This document shows positions 37,886 through 46,737 of a stretch of DNA of 64,000 nucleotides, one piece after another. The position numbers and the translations under genes are program-made. The stretch spans positions 868,001 to 932,000 of the forward strand of contig NC_014960.1 in assembly GCF_000199675.1 (NCBI RefSeq), in the 5' to 3' direction. Under the pieces are notes generated by a model. It was given only the letters and a program-made list of their open reading frames with translations. It was not told the origin of the DNA and made no database searches. Numbering within the stretch: the first letter of the stretch is position 1; each line of letters begins with the position of its first letter. The DNA comes from Anaerolinea thermophila UNI-1. Its GTDB lineage: Bacteria > Chloroflexota > Anaerolineae > Anaerolineales > Anaerolineaceae.

Positions 37886-39271
37886 ATGGTGGAAATACTG
37901 GACAGCACTTTAAGAGAAGGAGAGCAAACCCCATATGTCAACTTCACCGTTGAGGAGAAGGTGGAAATTGCCCGCCTTCTGGATCGGGTGGGGGTGGAGA
38001 TGATCGAAGCAGGCGATCCCAGTGTCTCTCCCAGTGTGTTCGAAGCCGTGCGGCGCATTGCCTCGCTGGGACTGCGTGCCGAGATCGTGGCACATTCTCT
38101 GGCAACCCGTTCGGGCATCGAGAAAGCCCATGCCTGCGGTGTTCAGCGGGTTGTGGTGTTTTATCCCACTTCTCGCATTCATCTGGAAGCCAAGATGGGC
38201 AAAGGGGAAGAAGAAGCCCTTCATACGATTGTAGAACATGTGCGCTTTGCCCGCAGTTTGGGATTGAAGGTGCGCTATACCCCGGAAGACGCTTCCCGCA
38301 CCGATTTTGAGTTTCTGGTGCGGGCTTGCAACAGCGCCATTGAAGCCGGGGCTGACCGCATCAGTTTTGCCGATACCCTGGGGATTTTGCGCCCGCATGA
38401 GATGTTCCAGCGTATCACCGAGTTGAAGAAGCGCTTGCTCCCCTGCAGGATAGATTTGCACTGCCATAACGATTACGGTTTGGCGCTTGCCAATGCTCTG
38501 GAGGGCATCCGTGCGGGTGCGGATTGCATCCATACCACCGTCAATGGTATGGGCGAGCGCACCGGCATTCCCGATCTGGCAGAGACGGTGCTGGCGCTTC
38601 ACAACCTGATGGGTATTCAGCGCTACGATGTGCGCGCTTTGCCGCAACTTTCGGCGTACGTGGAGCGCGTTTCCGGGTTCTTCCTGGCGCCGAACAAACC
38701 CATCACCGGTTTGAATGCCTTTTCACACAAATCCGGCGTGCACACCAATGGGGTGCTCAAAGACCCGCGCACCTATGAGAGCATTGACCCGGCAATACTG
38801 GGGCGCGAGCGGCGTATTGTCATTGACAAATACACCGGCAAGCGGGCGGTAGCGGCGCGTCTGGCAGAGTATGGCGTGGAGGTGGACGGCGAAGCCCTGG
38901 AACAAATTGTCGAAGAAATCAAACGGGTTGGAGATGAGCGCAAAATCCTTCATGATGCCGATATCGTCGAGATTGCCGAACAGGTGACCGGCAAACGTTA
39001 CGATATCTTTCCGCGCGAGATTCATGCTATCGTGATGGTTTCGGTGGAATCTCATGTCTATACCGGAACGGTAGTGCGCCGCCTGAAAAACCTCAAGTAC
39101 GTCTCCAGTGTGTATGAAATAACCGGCGAACAGGATATTGCCGCGTACATCAAGGTGCCCAACACCCTGGAACTGAACAACTTTATTGAAGAACTCCGCG
39201 CCATGTCGGGAGTCAAACAGACCGAGACGCGGGTGGTGCTGAAAAAACATGCTGAAAATGGTTTCGCTTAG
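37886..39271 (+). CDS. lysS: Homocitrate synthase with C-terminal RAM (Lrp/AsnC-type) domain
   Basis: The 461-residue protein makes homocitrate from 2-oxoglutarate and acetyl-CoA, the first step of the aminoadipate lysine route. The catalytic barrel (1-380) shows DSTLREGEQTP, HCHNDYGLALAN (metal-binding HxH) and GMGERTGIPDL, then KSGVHTNGVLKD. Residues about 385-455 (IVMVSVESHV, VYEITGEQDIAAYIKVPNTL, GVKQTETRVVL) match the RAM ligand-binding domain of Lrp/AsnC regulators, a fusion known from archaeal homocitrate synthases, where it serves lysine feedback. A 2-isopropylmalate synthase would instead have a LeuA-dimer domain; the LysX gene in the same operon supports lysine. AAGGAGGAA lies 6 bases before the ATG. 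Confidence 0.85.
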   Translation: MVEILDSTLREGEQTPYVNFTVEEKVEIARLLDRVGVEMIEAGDPSVSPSVFEAVRRIASLGLRAEIVAHSLATRSGIEKAHACGVQRVVVFYPTSRIHLEAKMGKGEEEALHTIVEHVRFARSLGLKVRYTPEDASRTDFEFLVRACNSAIEAGADRISFADTLGILRPHEMFQRITELKKRLLPCRIDLHCHNDYGLALANALEGIRAGADCIHTTVNGMGERTGIPDLAETVLALHNLMGIQRYDVRALPQLSAYVERVSGFFLAPNKPITGLNAFSHKSGVHTNGVLKDPRTYESIDPAILGRERRIVIDKYTGKRAVAARLAEYGVEVDGEALEQIVEEIKRVGDERKILHDADIVEIAEQVTGKRYDIFPREIHAIVMVSVESHVYTGTVVRRLKNLKYVSSVYEITGEQDIAAYIKVPNTLELNNFIEELRAMSGVKQTETRVVLKKHAENGFA

Positions 39272-39284
39272 GAGGTAGGACAAA

Positions 39285-40532
39285 ATGGGAACGCTGGTAG
39301 AAGAAATTTTTTCCCGCCGTGCGGGCAGATCGGTGCGAGCCGGGGAAATCATCTTGCTGGATGTGGACACCATCATGAGCCATGACAACACCACTCCCCT
39401 GGCAATCAAAGCCTTTCGGGAAATTGGTAAGCCCATTCGAAATCCGGATCAGATTGTCATCCACTTTGATCACGCCTACCCGGCACCCAATCTGCTGGCG
39501 GCAGAGAATCAGCAGAAAATTTTGCGCTTCATGCGTGAGCAGGGTATCCGGCACTTTTACCATCACGGGGTGTGTCATCAGGTGATGATTGAAGAGGGTT
39601 TCGTGCGTCCCGGAGGGGTGGTGATCGGCGCCGACTCCCACACGGTCACCTATGGCGCACTGGGCTGTTTCTCCACCGGACTTGGATCGAGCGAAATCGG
39701 TGCCGCGTGGGTTACTGGCAAGTGCTGGTTCCGTACTCCGGAGACCATTTTGATTCGCCTGGAAGGACAAACAGCACCCGGCGTTTACAGCAAAGATGTG
39801 ATGCTGTACCTGGCGGGGGTGCTGGGAATGGACGGCGCTACCTATCGAGCGCTGGAGTTCGAAGGCTCGTACATCCGAAATCTGCCCATGCATGAACGCC
39901 TGGTATTTTCCAACATGTCCGTAGAACTGGGGGCAAAGTGTGGACTGATTGCTCCCGACGAAATTACCCTGCAGTATTTGGCGCAGGAAACTCGCGCCCA
40001 GCCCCCGTTTGAGGTGTTTCGGGCTGAACAGCCCCGTTATGAAAGGGTAGTCGAGATCGATGTGAGTGGTCTGGAGCCGCAGATTGCCTGCCATCCGGAC
40101 GTGGATCAGGTCAAACCCTTGCGCGAAGTGGAGGGCTTGCCCATTGATGAAGTGTATATCGGTACCTGTACCAATGCGCGCTATGAGGATTTGGAAATTG
40201 CCGCCGGGATATTGCGTGGCAGGCAGGTGCATCGCTTTACCCGGGTGCTGGTGACTCCTGCCAGTCAGACTATCTATGAAAAAGCCATGCAAAACGGACT
40301 GATCGAGGTTTTTCTGCAAGCCGGGTGCACGGTGAATGCGCCGGGGTGTGGTGCCTGTCTGGGCAGACACGGCGGCGTGCTTGCCCCGGGAGAACGCGCC
40401 TTTACCACCATGAACCGCAATTTTATCGGACGTATGGGCAGTTCAGAGGCCGAAATCTATCTGGGCAGTCCTGCCGCGGCGGCGGCGACTGCGCTGGAAG
40501 GGCGCATTACCGATCCGCGAAAATACCTGTAG
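39285..40532 (+). CDS. lysT: Homoaconitase large subunit
   Basis: The 415-residue protein is an aconitase-superfamily dehydratase large subunit. It has IVIHFDHAYPAPN, IGADSHTVTYGALG, and the three cluster cysteines in YIGTCTNARYEDL and PGCGACLGRHGG. In this operon it should dehydrate homocitrate and rehydrate to homoisocitrate with the small subunit. By sequence alone it cannot be told with certainty from isopropylmalate isomerase (LeuC); the operon decides. GGAGGTAGG precedes the start 13 bases after the synthase. Confidence 0.85.
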   Translation: MGTLVEEIFSRRAGRSVRAGEIILLDVDTIMSHDNTTPLAIKAFREIGKPIRNPDQIVIHFDHAYPAPNLLAAENQQKILRFMREQGIRHFYHHGVCHQVMIEEGFVRPGGVVIGADSHTVTYGALGCFSTGLGSSEIGAAWVTGKCWFRTPETILIRLEGQTAPGVYSKDVMLYLAGVLGMDGATYRALEFEGSYIRNLPMHERLVFSNMSVELGAKCGLIAPDEITLQYLAQETRAQPPFEVFRAEQPRYERVVEIDVSGLEPQIACHPDVDQVKPLREVEGLPIDEVYIGTCTNARYEDLEIAAGILRGRQVHRFTRVLVTPASQTIYEKAMQNGLIEVFLQAGCTVNAPGCGACLGRHGGVLAPGERAFTTMNRNFIGRMGSSEAEIYLGSPAAAAATALEGRITDPRKYL

Positions 40533-40543
40533 TGGAGGGAGAT

Positions 40544-41038
40544 ATGGGAAGGGCTTGGAAATTTGGCGAAAATTTGAATACCGATGAAATTATCCCGGCA
40601 CGTTACAACATTACCATTGACGAGAAAGAACTGGCGGCAAAGGCTTTTTGTGAAATTCGTCCGGAGTTTGCCGCTCAGGTTCAACCGGGGGATGTCATTG
40701 TCGCCGGGAGAAACTTCGGTTGTGGTTCATCACGCGAGCATGCCGCTGTTGCCATCCGCGGCACGGGCGTTCAGTGTGTGATTGCCCCTTCATTTGCGCG
40801 CATATTCTTCCGCAACGCCATCAATATTGGTTTGCCGATTCTGGAATGCCCTCAGGCGGTCGAGATTGAGGACGGCGACCAGATTGAAGTGAATTTGAGC
40901 CGCGGCGAAATTCGCAATCTCTCCCAGGGGAAGGTTTACCCTGCCAACCCCTTGCCGGCATTTGTGCTCAAAATTGTGGAAGCCGGCGGATTGGTGCGCT
41001 TTTTACGCGAACACGACATTGAGGAATTGACATCATGA
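40544..41038 (+). CDS. lysU: Homoaconitase small subunit
   Basis: The 164-residue protein has the swivel-domain hallmarks GENLNTDEIIPARY, GRNFGCGSSREHA and APSFARIFFRNAINIGLP. It forms the active homoaconitase with LysT; the loop residues RYNI between the first strands set substrate choice in this family. I chose ATG 40544 (GGAGGGAG just upstream); the longer in-frame upstream stretch overlaps LysT. Its stop overlaps the next start by four bases (ATGA). Confidence 0.85.
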   Translation: MGRAWKFGENLNTDEIIPARYNITIDEKELAAKAFCEIRPEFAAQVQPGDVIVAGRNFGCGSSREHAAVAIRGTGVQCVIAPSFARIFFRNAINIGLPILECPQAVEIEDGDQIEVNLSRGEIRNLSQGKVYPANPLPAFVLKIVEAGGLVRFLREHDIEELTS

Positions 41039-42060
41039 AGATTTATCGAATTGCTTTACTGGGCGGCGATGGTATTGGTCCGGAAGTCATCCGTGCTGCA
41101 CGGCGGGTGCTGGAGGCACTGCCCCTTTGCTGGGAGTGGCTGGAAGGTGAGATTGGCTGGGGCGCGTATCAGCGCTGGGGTGACCCATTGCCCTCCGAGA
41201 CTCTGACGCTTATTCGGCAAGCTGATGCTACCCTGTTTGGCGCAGTGACCACCCCACCTGATGTGCCGAATTACCGCTCGCCGGTGTTGCGGATGCGCCA
41301 GGAACTGGATTTATTTGCCAACCTGCGCCCGTGCCGTTCCATCCCACACCCCATTTCCCGTCCGGATGTTCATCTGCTGGTGGTGCGCGAAAACACCGAA
41401 GACTTGTACGTGGGGCGGGAGCGTTTGGAAGAGAATGGGGAAACGGCTGTGGCTGAGATGGTGATTACCCGCCGGGCTTCGGCGCGCATCATGCGTATAG
41501 CCTGCGAACAGGCACGTCAGCGCAGACTGCCCCGCGTGACCCTCGTTCATAAAGCCAACGTGTTGCGCCAGACCAGCGGGCTTTTCCGGCGGGTGGCACT
41601 GGAAGTAGGTGCGGAGTACCCTGACCTTCAGGTGGATGAAATGCTGGTAGATACCTGCGCTATGGAGTTGATACGCGCTCCCCAATCCTTTGGAGTGATT
41701 GTCACGACTAACCTGTTCGGCGACATTCTCAGCGATGAAGCCTCCATGCTGGTGGGCGGTTTGGGATTGGCTTGTTCGGCAAATATTGGCGAACATACGG
41801 CGGTGTTTGAGCCGGTGCATGGCAGTGCTCCCGCGCTGGCAGGAAAGAATCTGGCAAACCCGCTGGCGGCAATTGGCAGTGCGGCGATGATGCTCGACTA
41901 TTTGGGTGAGGACAGGTGGGCACGTTGTGTTGAATTAGTCATTCATCGGGTGATTGCTGACCGTCAGGTAACCCCAGACCTTGGTGGGACGCTGGGAACG
42001 CAGGATGTGGCTGAAGCAGTTATTCGTTATTTGCAGTACGTAGAAGAGGTTGAGCCATGA
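41035..42060 (+). CDS. Homoisocitrate dehydrogenase
   Basis: This 341-residue beta-decarboxylating dehydrogenase shows LGGDGIGPEV at the N-terminus, SPVLRMRQELDLFANLRP, the substrate loop VVRENTEDLYVG, and metal ligands in NLFGDILSDEASMLVGG. The ENTEDLYVG form of the loop is the one found in homoisocitrate and isocitrate enzymes, not 3-isopropylmalate dehydrogenase. It yields 2-oxoadipate, CO2 and NADH. The GIG-EHTAVFEPVHGSAP region binds NAD. Both ends overlap neighbouring genes by four bases. Confidence 0.85.
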   Translation: MKIYRIALLGGDGIGPEVIRAARRVLEALPLCWEWLEGEIGWGAYQRWGDPLPSETLTLIRQADATLFGAVTTPPDVPNYRSPVLRMRQELDLFANLRPCRSIPHPISRPDVHLLVVRENTEDLYVGRERLEENGETAVAEMVITRRASARIMRIACEQARQRRLPRVTLVHKANVLRQTSGLFRRVALEVGAEYPDLQVDEMLVDTCAMELIRAPQSFGVIVTTNLFGDILSDEASMLVGGLGLACSANIGEHTAVFEPVHGSAPALAGKNLANPLAAIGSAAMMLDYLGEDRWARCVELVIHRVIADRQVTPDLGGTLGTQDVAEAVIRYLQYVEEVEP

Positions 42061-42905
42061 TCAGGGTGGGCTTTTTATTTACCCGATTGCGGGTGGAGGA
42101 AAAATATCTGTTAGAAGAACTGACACGGCGTCCGGGTGTGGATGTGGTTCAAATTAACGATGGGGACACTTTTTTTGATATCGCTCATCCGCCTTTGGGC
42201 GTGGATGTGCTTTTTGAGCGTTCGGTTTCGTATTCGCGCGGGTTGTACATTTCCCGCATTTACGCCGCGCATGGCGTGCCGGTGGTCAACCCGCCGGCGT
42301 TGGCGGAGCGCTGTGGCGACAAGTACGTCACCAGCCAGATTCTGGTGCAGGCAGGCATTCCTACCCCCCGCGTGCTGATGGCTTTTTCCGAAGAAGCCGC
42401 ACTGGCGGCATGCGAAGAAATGGGCTATCCCTGCGTGCTGAAGCCGGTGGTTGGCTCGTGGGGCAGACTGCTGGCAAAGGTCAACGATCGCGCTTCAGCA
42501 GAAGCCTTCATCGAGCATAAAGCCACCCTGGGTGGGGTCAATCACCAGATCTTCTATATTCAGGAATACATCGAGAAACCCGGCAGGGATATCCGCGCTT
42601 TTGTGGTGGGTGAAGAGGCTATTGGCGCTATCTACCGAAACTCGGAGAACTGGATTACCAACACTGCCCGCGGTGGTCAGGCATCTAACTGCCCGGTGAC
42701 CGCAGAACTGGCAGAAATTTGCGCGCGCGTAGCCTGGGCGATGGGCAAAGGCTTGCTGGCAATTGACCTGTTTGAAACCCCGCAGGGGTTGACCGTCAAC
42801 GAGGTCAACCATACCATGGAGTTTCGCAACAGCATTGCCACTACTGGAGTGGATATTCCCGCCCGCATGGTGGATTATGTACTCTCTCAGGTGCGGTCGG
42901 CTTGA
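42057..42905 (+). CDS. lysX: LysX, alpha-aminoadipate-LysW ligase
   Basis: The 282-residue ATP-grasp protein couples alpha-aminoadipate to the C-terminal Glu of the carrier LysW, protecting its amino group. Family features include VLKPVVGSWGRLLAKV, FYIQEYIEKPGRDIRAFVVG, NWITNTARGGQA and VNEVNHTMEFRNS. It is the marker of the LysW route and fixes the operon as lysine rather than leucine synthesis, though LysX can have an ArgX partner for arginine. No lysW is visible in the window. The last 19 bases overlap the end of the convergent MFS gene. Confidence 0.9.
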   Translation: MIRVGFLFTRLRVEEKYLLEELTRRPGVDVVQINDGDTFFDIAHPPLGVDVLFERSVSYSRGLYISRIYAAHGVPVVNPPALAERCGDKYVTSQILVQAGIPTPRVLMAFSEEAALAACEEMGYPCVLKPVVGSWGRLLAKVNDRASAEAFIEHKATLGGVNHQIFYIQEYIEKPGRDIRAFVVGEEAIGAIYRNSENWITNTARGGQASNCPVTAELAEICARVAWAMGKGLLAIDLFETPQGLTVNEVNHTMEFRNSIATTGVDIPARMVDYVLSQVRSA

Positions 42906-44095
42906 GCCAGAGGCTCAGCCTCTGTTCTGGGTGGAAACACCAGGCGGCGGTTGCCCAATGTGAAGAGGATGAGCGCCAGCACGCAGATGCCCGCCAGTAA
43001 CGAATAAACGGGATCTGCTCCAATTGCATCGTACAAGCCGCCGGTCAGCAGGGCACTGGCTACGGATGCCAGGTTCATGGTCGAAACCAGAATGCCCTGC
43101 GCGGTGGCTTTGAGATTCTCCGGCGCGTTCTGATTGTTGAACTGCAGGGCGGCATTCCAGTAGAGGACATAAGATACGCCGTTCAACCCGTTGACGGCAA
43201 TTGCCCATTCCGGCGTTGGAATCACGGTGTACAGGAACACCCGTGCAATATATCCGATGATGGCAAACCATAATGTCCGTGGAATTCCCAGTTTGCGCAT
43301 GATTTGCCCGGAATACAGCATGAACGGAATCTCAAAGATTGCCGCCGCTGAAGCCACAACCCCCACCAGACTGTCGCTGGCGCCCATCCCTTTGAGCTTG
43401 ATGCCCAGAAAACTGATTGCGCCACTGCTGGCAAGCCAGATAAGAAATGTGGTGGCAAGGAACACCCCCCAGCCGGGTTGGCGCAGAAGCGTTCCCAGTG
43501 CCTTCAGCGAAGGCAGGGATGAACGCGAGGCGCCGGTGCTGGAATCGGGCAAGCGGGTGGCAAGCAGGGCATACAACAGCATGATCAGGAAATAAATTGG
43601 GAACATCCAGCGCAGTCCGATGCGCTCGAACAGAAATCCAATGGTCAGGGTAGTGGAAATATAGCCGAACGTCCCGCCCAGGCGGTATTTTCCATATTCG
43701 TGGCGGCGCTCGCCCAGCAAATTGAGCGCCAGACTGTCCATTAAAGTCATGATGGCGGCATTGAATATCGCAAATACGCAGGCAATTGCCAGGAAAGCCG
43801 GAAAGGCGTGTGCCAGCGGGTAAAGCAGAGCAATTGCACCGTTTGCCGCGATGGCAAATGCCAGCAACAGGCGGGCTTTGCCGGTACGGTCGCTCAGGTA
43901 TCCCCACAGGGTGGACGCAAAGAACGCCACCACGCCGCCGGACATGTTGATGACGCCAATTTGCGCACTGGTCAATCCGGATTGGCGGAGGAAGATGAGA
44001 AAATAGGTAAAGTATATTCCCCCCGCCGCGAACATTAAGAAGTACAGGGTAAAAAGGATATTGGGGTTGCTGGATGAAGGTTTCGAAAGGCTCAT
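42887..44095 (-). CDS. MFS transporter (MFS_1-like), second of a tandem pair
   Basis: This 402-residue membrane protein has twelve predicted helices and the MFS loop LWGYLSDRTGKARLLL between helices 2 and 3. YGKYRLGGTFGYI in the first half is typical of the LacY/nucleoside-symporter-like MFS_1 group. It shares the same layout with its upstream neighbour (YGRYRLGGSLGYI), so they are tandem paralogues. The start overlaps the neighbour's stop by four bases, which suggests coupled translation and perhaps a joint function. Substrate unknown. Confidence 0.88.
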   Translation of the reverse strand: MSLSKPSSSNPNILFTLYFLMFAAGGIYFTYFLIFLRQSGLTSAQIGVINMSGGVVAFFASTLWGYLSDRTGKARLLLAFAIAANGAIALLYPLAHAFPAFLAIACVFAIFNAAIMTLMDSLALNLLGERRHEYGKYRLGGTFGYISTTLTIGFLFERIGLRWMFPIYFLIMLLYALLATRLPDSSTGASRSSLPSLKALGTLLRQPGWGVFLATTFLIWLASSGAISFLGIKLKGMGASDSLVGVVASAAAIFEIPFMLYSGQIMRKLGIPRTLWFAIIGYIARVFLYTVIPTPEWAIAVNGLNGVSYVLYWNAALQFNNQNAPENLKATAQGILVSTMNLASVASALLTGGLYDAIGADPVYSLLAGICVLALILFTLGNRRLVFPPRTEAEPLAQADRT

Positions 44096-45264
44096 ACGGT
44101 TGCCGTGCGAGGTGAACGGTTAAAAGCGAACAAAGTAAATGCGGCTAAACAAAACAACCCCAGTACACGGAACATGCCTGCTGGCCCGCTGGTATCGTAT
44201 AGCCATCCGCTGAGTAAAGCCCCAACCATGGCGGATAAATTGGTGACGGCAATGAAGAACCCCTGCGCGGTGGCTTTATACTCGGCTGGCGCCAGTTGAA
44301 AAGCATAACTGATGGCGCTGTTCCAGAAGAACACGTAGGTAGGACCGTTCATCATGTTGATTCCCAGCACCCAGTAAGGCGAGGGCATGATCGAATACAG
44401 TCCCAGCCGCAGGGTATAAAATGCCATGGAAATCCACAACATGCGGGTAACTCCCAGCCGTTGCAGAAACCATCCGCTGTAGTACATGAAGGGGATTTCC
44501 GTGATTGCGGCAATCGTCCCCGCCAGTCCGATTAGACTGCTGGCGCCGCCCATATCCTGAATGGTCACGCCCAGAAAGTTGAGGAAACCCGCGCTGGCAG
44601 TCCACACCAGGAAGACACAAAACATAAACAGAAGCCAGGCAGGTTGTGTGACCATGCCTTTCAGCGAGGCTTTTTGTTGCGAGGAAGAGGGCAGGTGGAT
44701 TACTGGAAGGCGCAGGGAAATGATTCCAAACAAAATCATGATAAACAGATATACCGGGAAAATCAGGGCCAGCCCTAACCGCTGGTAGATGAACCCTCCC
44801 AGTGAGGCGGTAAGGATATACCCTAAAGATCCTCCCAGTCGATAGCGCCCATATTGCCCGCGGTGTTCTCCCAGCAGGGTGAGGGTGAGAGCGTCGATCA
44901 AAGTAAATGCTGAGGAAGCAAAAATCCCGATGCCAATGGTCAATATCACCAGAGCCGTGAAGGTTCTCATCAGAGGGGTCAGGAAAAAGAGCCCGCCGGC
45001 AAGAAACCCGCCGATTGCCATGATCCACCGCGCCTGCCCGGTGCGGTCGCTCAGAAATCCCCAAAGCGCGGCGCCTACCATGCTGGTTAATGCGCCAATT
45101 GTGCTGAGTAAGCCAATTTGAGTCCCGGTTAATCCGATGGAAGCGTAATAAACGTTAATAAACGTAAAACTCACGCCGATGCTCGCATACAGCAGGAAGA
45201 AAAGCATCCAAAGCGTTTGTAAAGGCTTCTGGTTGGGATGGGTAGCAGCGTTGAAAGTATCCAT
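44092..45264 (-). CDS. MFS transporter (MFS_1-like), first of a tandem pair
   Basis: The 390-residue protein has twelve predicted helices with LWGFLSDRTGQARWIM, YGRYRLGGSLGYI and PFMYYSGWFLQRLG. I chose ATG 45264: a TAAAAT -10 box and a TTGAAT -35 box place transcription at or one base before it, so the message is probably leaderless. A 14-residue longer form would start upstream of that site. It is followed directly by its paralogue. Confidence 0.85.
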   Translation of the reverse strand: MDTFNAATHPNQKPLQTLWMLFFLLYASIGVSFTFINVYYASIGLTGTQIGLLSTIGALTSMVGAALWGFLSDRTGQARWIMAIGGFLAGGLFFLTPLMRTFTALVILTIGIGIFASSAFTLIDALTLTLLGEHRGQYGRYRLGGSLGYILTASLGGFIYQRLGLALIFPVYLFIMILFGIISLRLPVIHLPSSSQQKASLKGMVTQPAWLLFMFCVFLVWTASAGFLNFLGVTIQDMGGASSLIGLAGTIAAITEIPFMYYSGWFLQRLGVTRMLWISMAFYTLRLGLYSIMPSPYWVLGINMMNGPTYVFFWNSAISYAFQLAPAEYKATAQGFFIAVTNLSAMVGALLSGWLYDTSGPAGMFRVLGLFCLAAFTLFAFNRSPRTATV

Positions 45265-45271
45265 ACAGGCG

Positions 45272-45299
45272 ATTTTACTATGAAGCCCATCAGATTCAA
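45272..45299 (-). promoter_or_regulatory. Promoter giving a leaderless MFS transcript
   Basis: Minus-strand -35 TTGAAT (45294-45299) and -10 TAAAAT (45272-45277) are 16 bases apart. Transcription would begin near 45265, next to the ATG at 45264. No ribosome site is present between. Confidence 0.6.
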
Positions 45300-45333
45300 T
45301 GAGCAATCATTGAAAGGGCTATATTTATTTCCC

Positions 45334-46440
45334 TCACACCTGTTGAGCGGTAGATATCGACTCGGCTTCGACTTCTTCGGCAGTAACTTCCCGCCCCCGT
45401 TTCTGGGAGAGGTAGATGCCCTCGGAAATCAGCATGGTGTTCAGTGCCAGTTCAGCGGTGGGAAGCAAAGGCACACGTCCCTGAAGTGCCGCCACCCAGT
45501 GATGCTGGGCGCTGTCGTAGCCGTCAGCATTTGCCCGCAGGGAATGCAGACGCCAGTTGAACCCGCCTATATCGGCGGTGGCGTTGATGTCCAGATCGCC
45601 CAAACTGTAGAAGAAGCCAAAGGGTTGCAGGCGGATGCCGGCTTTTGAGCCGAAAATCACCGAACCGGGCATGGCATCCATGTGGACTGCCCAGGCTTCA
45701 AAAATGTCCATGGTCAGGTTGCCTTCAAAGCGCACCAGTCCAAGCCCCAGTTCTTCCACGTCATAACCACTTTTGGCGCGGCGTTCGGCGTCCATCTCGG
45801 TTTCCTGATAGGTTGCCCCGGAAATGCGCAGGACGCGCGGATTGCCAATCAGCCACAGCATGGCGGCAATGTGATAGACCCCTAAATCGTACAGCGCTCC
45901 GCCGGAACAAATGGCTTTCTGGACAAACTGCGGGGAACCATATCCATCTACATAGGGGCGTCCGCGGCGGCGGAAACCCACCGAACGGGCGTGGTAAATG
46001 TGTCCCAGCAAGCCCTGGTCAATCAGTGCGCGGGCGGCTTTGGCTTCATCTTCAAATAGCGTATTGAGTTGAATGGAGAGCATTTTGCCCGTCTCTTGAG
46101 CGGTGCGGTACATTTTCAGCGCATCCACATAAGCGCCAGCCATGGGTTTCTCGCAGTACACGTGCTTGCCTGCCTGCAACGCGGCAACCGTCACCGGCAT
46201 GTGAAAATTATTGTGCAGACACACGTCCACTGCTTCGATGTCATCCCGCTCCAGCAGTTTGCGAAAATCGGTGTAAACGTAGGGAATCCTGTACATTTCG
46301 GCTACCCGGCGGGCTTCGCTTTCGTTGATGTCGGCAATTGCCACCACTTCGACGCCCTGAATTTCCTTAGTGTACAGGTCAAGATGGCGTTTACCGATTT
46401 GTCCAACGCCAATGACCCCAACGCGAACGGTTTTACTCAT
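45334..46440 (-). CDS. Gfo/Idh/MocA-family oxidoreductase
   Basis: The 368-residue protein has a Rossmann start VRVGVIGVGQIGKRHL, IADINESEA, the family motif CEKPMAG (with the usual Glu-Lys-Pro) and a C-terminal beta-sheet domain with GGALYDLGVYHIAAMLW. It probably oxidises a sugar or inositol derivative with NAD(P). I chose ATG 46440 because AAAGGAGGATTG lies just upstream; eleven earlier in-frame residues overlap that site. It stands alone behind a promoter at 46542-46570. Confidence 0.9.
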   Translation of the reverse strand: MSKTVRVGVIGVGQIGKRHLDLYTKEIQGVEVVAIADINESEARRVAEMYRIPYVYTDFRKLLERDDIEAVDVCLHNNFHMPVTVAALQAGKHVYCEKPMAGAYVDALKMYRTAQETGKMLSIQLNTLFEDEAKAARALIDQGLLGHIYHARSVGFRRRGRPYVDGYGSPQFVQKAICSGGALYDLGVYHIAAMLWLIGNPRVLRISGATYQETEMDAERRAKSGYDVEELGLGLVRFEGNLTMDIFEAWAVHMDAMPGSVIFGSKAGIRLQPFGFFYSLGDLDINATADIGGFNWRLHSLRANADGYDSAQHHWVAALQGRVPLLPTAELALNTMLISEGIYLSQKRGREVTAEEVEAESISTAQQV

Positions 46441-46541
46441 GGGACAATCCTCCTTTGGTTTTTCGCCACACATTTTCGGTCAGCCAATCCCCCTCGAGAG
46501 CCTGTCTTTCAGGTTGGTACATACATCGAACATCCAGGACT

Positions 46542-46570
46542 GTTATAGACTCAACTCGAAAAAAAGGCAA
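46542..46570 (-). promoter_or_regulatory. Promoter of the Gfo/Idh/MocA gene
   Basis: Minus-strand -35 TTGCCT (46565-46570) and -10 TATAAC (46542-46547) with a 17-base spacer. The leader would be about 95 bases long. Confidence 0.5.
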
Positions 46571-46666
46571 GGTTTCTTTTTACACCCTCTTGTTTCTTTT
46601 TGGATTTTCTTTACCATATTCAAAAAACCTGATAAATGTGGATAAGCATTCCTATTATTGTGAAAT

Positions 46667-46696
46667 TTGCCACCATTTTTGTTCCTGTGTTATACT
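46667..46696 (+). promoter_or_regulatory. Promoter of the nuo operon
   Basis: -35 TTGCCA (46667-46672), 18-base spacer, then an extended -10 TGTTATACT (46688-46696). Transcription would start near 46703, about 35 bases before nuoA. No second promoter is evident before nuoN. Confidence 0.65.
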
Positions 46697-46737
46697 TGCT
46701 GGTGTAGAGAATTTGGGTAAGGCTTGGAAGGATTTTC

